Source: an uncultured Bacteroidia bacterium (lineage in GTDB: Bacteria > Bacteroidota > Bacteroidia > Bacteroidales > Prolixibacteraceae). From it: DNA of 38,282 bases. Each line of letters starts with the position of its first letter. The stretch's first letter is position 1. Shown piece by piece: positions 36,257 through 38,282 of this stretch. The position numbers were made by a program, and so were the translations under genes. The stretch covers positions 1-38,282 of the forward strand of contig CAINVV010000070.1 of NCBI GenBank assembly GCA_903854235.1, written 5' to 3'. The notes under the pieces were generated by a model. That model did not search any database, had not been told where the DNA came from, and was given only the letters and a program-made list of their open reading frames with translations.

Positions 36257-36664
36257 TTATATTTTTCTGGAATTATTTTTTTTCATCGGAGAAAATGCAT
36301 CCGAAATGGATGAAAGTGCGGAAGTGATTGCCTCGGCCTTTTCCGGGAAGAGTGGCTGAAGGGATTCCATTTCTGCCAGGAGTTTTGTGACATTTGCGCC
36401 CAGCAAGGCCTCCTTGGCTGTAAAGCCACCCCTTGCTGCCAGATCGTGGGCAGGAATCAATACTTCCAGCATAATTTCACCGCCTAGAAATTTGTCCTGA
36501 TCAATCAATCCAATCTCTTCGAAATAATCCAGAATGGAACCTACCACTTCCCTGTTGGCACCAAATATTTGGGCTGAATCTTCTGCATCGAAGGCGAAAG
36601 TCATCTCCGGACTCTCCCTGACAATTTTATTGAGAATCTTATCTTTCAGTTTGCAATCTATCAT
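36257..36664 (-). CDS. Hypothetical protein
   Basis: Intact 135-aa ORF close behind the upstream minus-strand region and 11 nt from the VOC gene; no recognised domain. Confidence 0.6.
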   Translation of the reverse strand: MIDCKLKDKILNKIVRESPEMTFAFDAEDSAQIFGANREVVGSILDYFEEIGLIDQDKFLGGEIMLEVLIPAHDLAARGGFTAKEALLGANVTKLLAEMESLQPLFPEKAEAITSALSSISDAFSPMKKNNSRKI

Positions 36665-36770
36665 CAGTTGTCATCCAGTTGGTTAGAACGTTTTGTTAGT
36701 ATTGTACTGCCTGGAGATCCGTTCGCCGGTCGGATGAGCCTCTCTAGTTTTTCCTTCGCCGGAGCGGATT

Positions 36771-37079
36771 TTAATTTCTGTTGAAATGGGTTCTCTCACC
36801 ATTGGAATGCCGATCCTCCCTGCGGGAATGGAAGTTGTAGGAGTGGTAGTTGTCGCACGGACGATAGATGGCACCAGTTGCAAAGTCAATGATCGCACCG
36901 GGCCAGAAAAGCAATACGTCGGCAACCAGAGCGGCTCCCCTTATTTCCCTGGATGGTTGACCGGGTGCTGGTATGGTACGCTGGCAGGCGGTTATTCTTC
37001 CGCCAAGAACTGTTGCACAACTGGAAAATGTTGCAGCAATTATCAGCAGCAACATAGTATGGGTTATTTTTTTCTTCAT
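36771..37079 (-). CDS. Small YceK-like lipoprotein
   Basis: MKKKITHTMLLLIIAATFSSCATVLGG lipobox; 'ALVADVLLFWPGAIIDFATGAIYRPC'. Confidence 0.7.
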   Translation of the reverse strand: MKKKITHTMLLLIIAATFSSCATVLGGRITACQRTIPAPGQPSREIRGAALVADVLLFWPGAIIDFATGAIYRPCDNYHSYNFHSRREDRHSNGERTHFNRN

Positions 37080-37337
37080 TTTTCCTATTTTTAATTGTTA
37101 TGAGGGATTTGTAACTATAGTTTGATTCTTTTTACAAAGAATAAGACAGCACAACCCTGAAAGGTTCAAACGGTCCGAGCTGGTTACAAACCTTCTATCA
37201 AAACTAGTGAATTTATCCCACGCCGGGCAAGATCCTAAATCATAATAAATCATAAAATTCAGACCAACTTTCTTAAAATATTCTTTTGATCCGTTGGCGA
37301 CGAATGTTTAGGTGAAATGAATCGACCTATCCCTTAA

Positions 37338-37380
37338 AGCAACAATCCCGAAGGGTCCATGACGCTTCGGGATTGTTGCT
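37338..37380. terminator. Strong hairpin downstream of the ABC-2-type permease gene
   Basis: AGCAACAATCCCGAAG (37338-37353) and CTTCGGGATTGTTGCT (37365-37380), a perfect 16-bp inverted repeat with an 11-nt loop. Confidence 0.8.
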
Positions 37381-37395
37381 AAGCTAATTCCCTGC

Positions 37396-38127
37396 CTATT
37401 TCAGGAATTTTTCCCTTCGTTGCAAATTTGTGAGTCCACCCAGTAAAAAGATCAAACTGCCAATTCCCAGGAAGATTCGGTTTTTCTGTGAAATTTGGGC
37501 CCACACCATTTCGTTCATCTGGTTGGGAATGCTGTAGGGATTGTGGAACACGTTCCACTGGGTTTTTGCCAGGGTATCGGACATCATCATCAGAAAGACT
37601 CCGATAAGAATCATCACCACTGCGGTCCCGTTTCCGTTTTTTACCATTGTGGAGACCAGAAAGGCGAGACATCCCAGGAAGAAGACGGGAAACAGCAGCT
37701 CAAAGGACATCGCAAAAACGGGGAAGGGAGTGAGACCGAAATAACCTACCCAGCAGAAGACATAGAGGATCGCCCAGGTAAGCAGGAAGATCATGAATAG
37801 CCTTATGAGCCATACCTTGTATCTGTAATCGGGTATTCCGAATAAGATCTCCAGAATCCTGGAATCGGCATCATTCTGAATCCCGAAAACGGTGGGGTAG
37901 AAGACCAGCAATATCCCTGGAAGCAAAAGAATCCCGTATATGTTCGAGGAGTTAAATCCGGGTACGTTGAAGACCAGCTGCAGTGACAGTAAGATGTAAA
38001 AAACCAGCGCAGCAAGAACGAACCAGAAAAACCGACCCGCAAAAATGATTTTGAGGTTGTACCTGGCCATTTTCATGACCAGATCTGTTCTGTTCTTCAG
38101 TTTATCTTTCCAAATTGCGTTATCCAT
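37396..38127 (-). CDS. ABC-2-type transporter permease
   Basis: About 6 hydrophobic segments; 'DADSRILEILFGIPDYRYKVWLIRLFMIFLLTWAILY' resembles ABC-2 permeases. Upstream gene lies outside the window. Confidence 0.7.
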   Translation of the reverse strand: MDNAIWKDKLKNRTDLVMKMARYNLKIIFAGRFFWFVLAALVFYILLSLQLVFNVPGFNSSNIYGILLLPGILLVFYPTVFGIQNDADSRILEILFGIPDYRYKVWLIRLFMIFLLTWAILYVFCWVGYFGLTPFPVFAMSFELLFPVFFLGCLAFLVSTMVKNGNGTAVVMILIGVFLMMMSDTLAKTQWNVFHNPYSIPNQMNEMVWAQISQKNRIFLGIGSLIFLLGGLTNLQRREKFLK

Positions 38128-38169
38128 TTTTTCGTATTAATCAAATTTTGTACAAGAAATCACTTTGGC

Positions 38170-38282
38170 AGATATAAGATATAAGAGATAAGACATAAGA
38201 TATAAGACATAAGATATAAGAGATTCGCTGATTATAGGAATCTCCTATCTAAAGTCTCATATCTCATATCTCATATCTCATA
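38170..38282. repeat. Inverted heptanucleotide arrays at the window edge
   Basis: Left arm AGATATA-type units 38170-38218; apical GAGATTC (38220-38226)/GAATCTC (38238-38244); right arm TCTCATA x4 38255-38282, cut by the window end. Confidence 0.85.

Noticed and set aside
36683-36925. 80-aa minus-strand ORF overlapping the small YceK-like lipoprotein; considered as a frameshifted extension
   Set aside because: The lipoprotein ORF 36771-37079 is complete with a plausible ending after the conserved 'FATGAIYRPC'; the overlapping frame is low-complexity without motifs.

Overview
The window is a chromosomal segment of a Bacteroidota (Bacteroidales-like) bacterium: mostly housekeeping genes plus one notable anaerobic energy-metabolism operon. 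Left to right it holds: an ECF sigma factor / single-TM putative anti-sigma / LTxxQ (Spy/CpxP-like) stress module (minus strand); a divergent lipoprotein; a DedA protein; a tightly packed 7-gene plus-strand operon hdrC-hdrB-hdrA-flxD(mvhD)-flxC-flxB-flxA (3784-10302), predicted to be a flavin-based electron-bifurcating NAD(P)H/ferredoxin/disulfide complex of the FlxABCD-HdrABC type, in mirror-image order to the Desulfovibrio operon as I remember it; the cell-shape block purH-mreB-mreC-mreD-mrdA(PBP2)-rodA; two FtsX/MacB-type permeases flanking rsmA; aroK-parC-parE; GH78, GH13 and PKD-GH13 secreted glycosidases around an Nramp transporter; an exported nitroreductase-like protein, a VOC protein and small hypotheticals; and an ABC-2-type permease. 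The least explained signal is a set of short-period degenerate tandem repeats (7 or 8 nt, possibly 10 nt) that begin at, just after, or inside the stop codons of several genes. Nearly every unit carries TGA, TAA or TAG at the same position in the sense orientation, and the periods are never multiples of 3, so the arrays present stops in all three frames. Several also pair up as inverted arms. No CRISPR, rRNA, tRNA, transposase or prophage genes were seen. All assignments come from reading the sequence and motif recognition; no database search was run.
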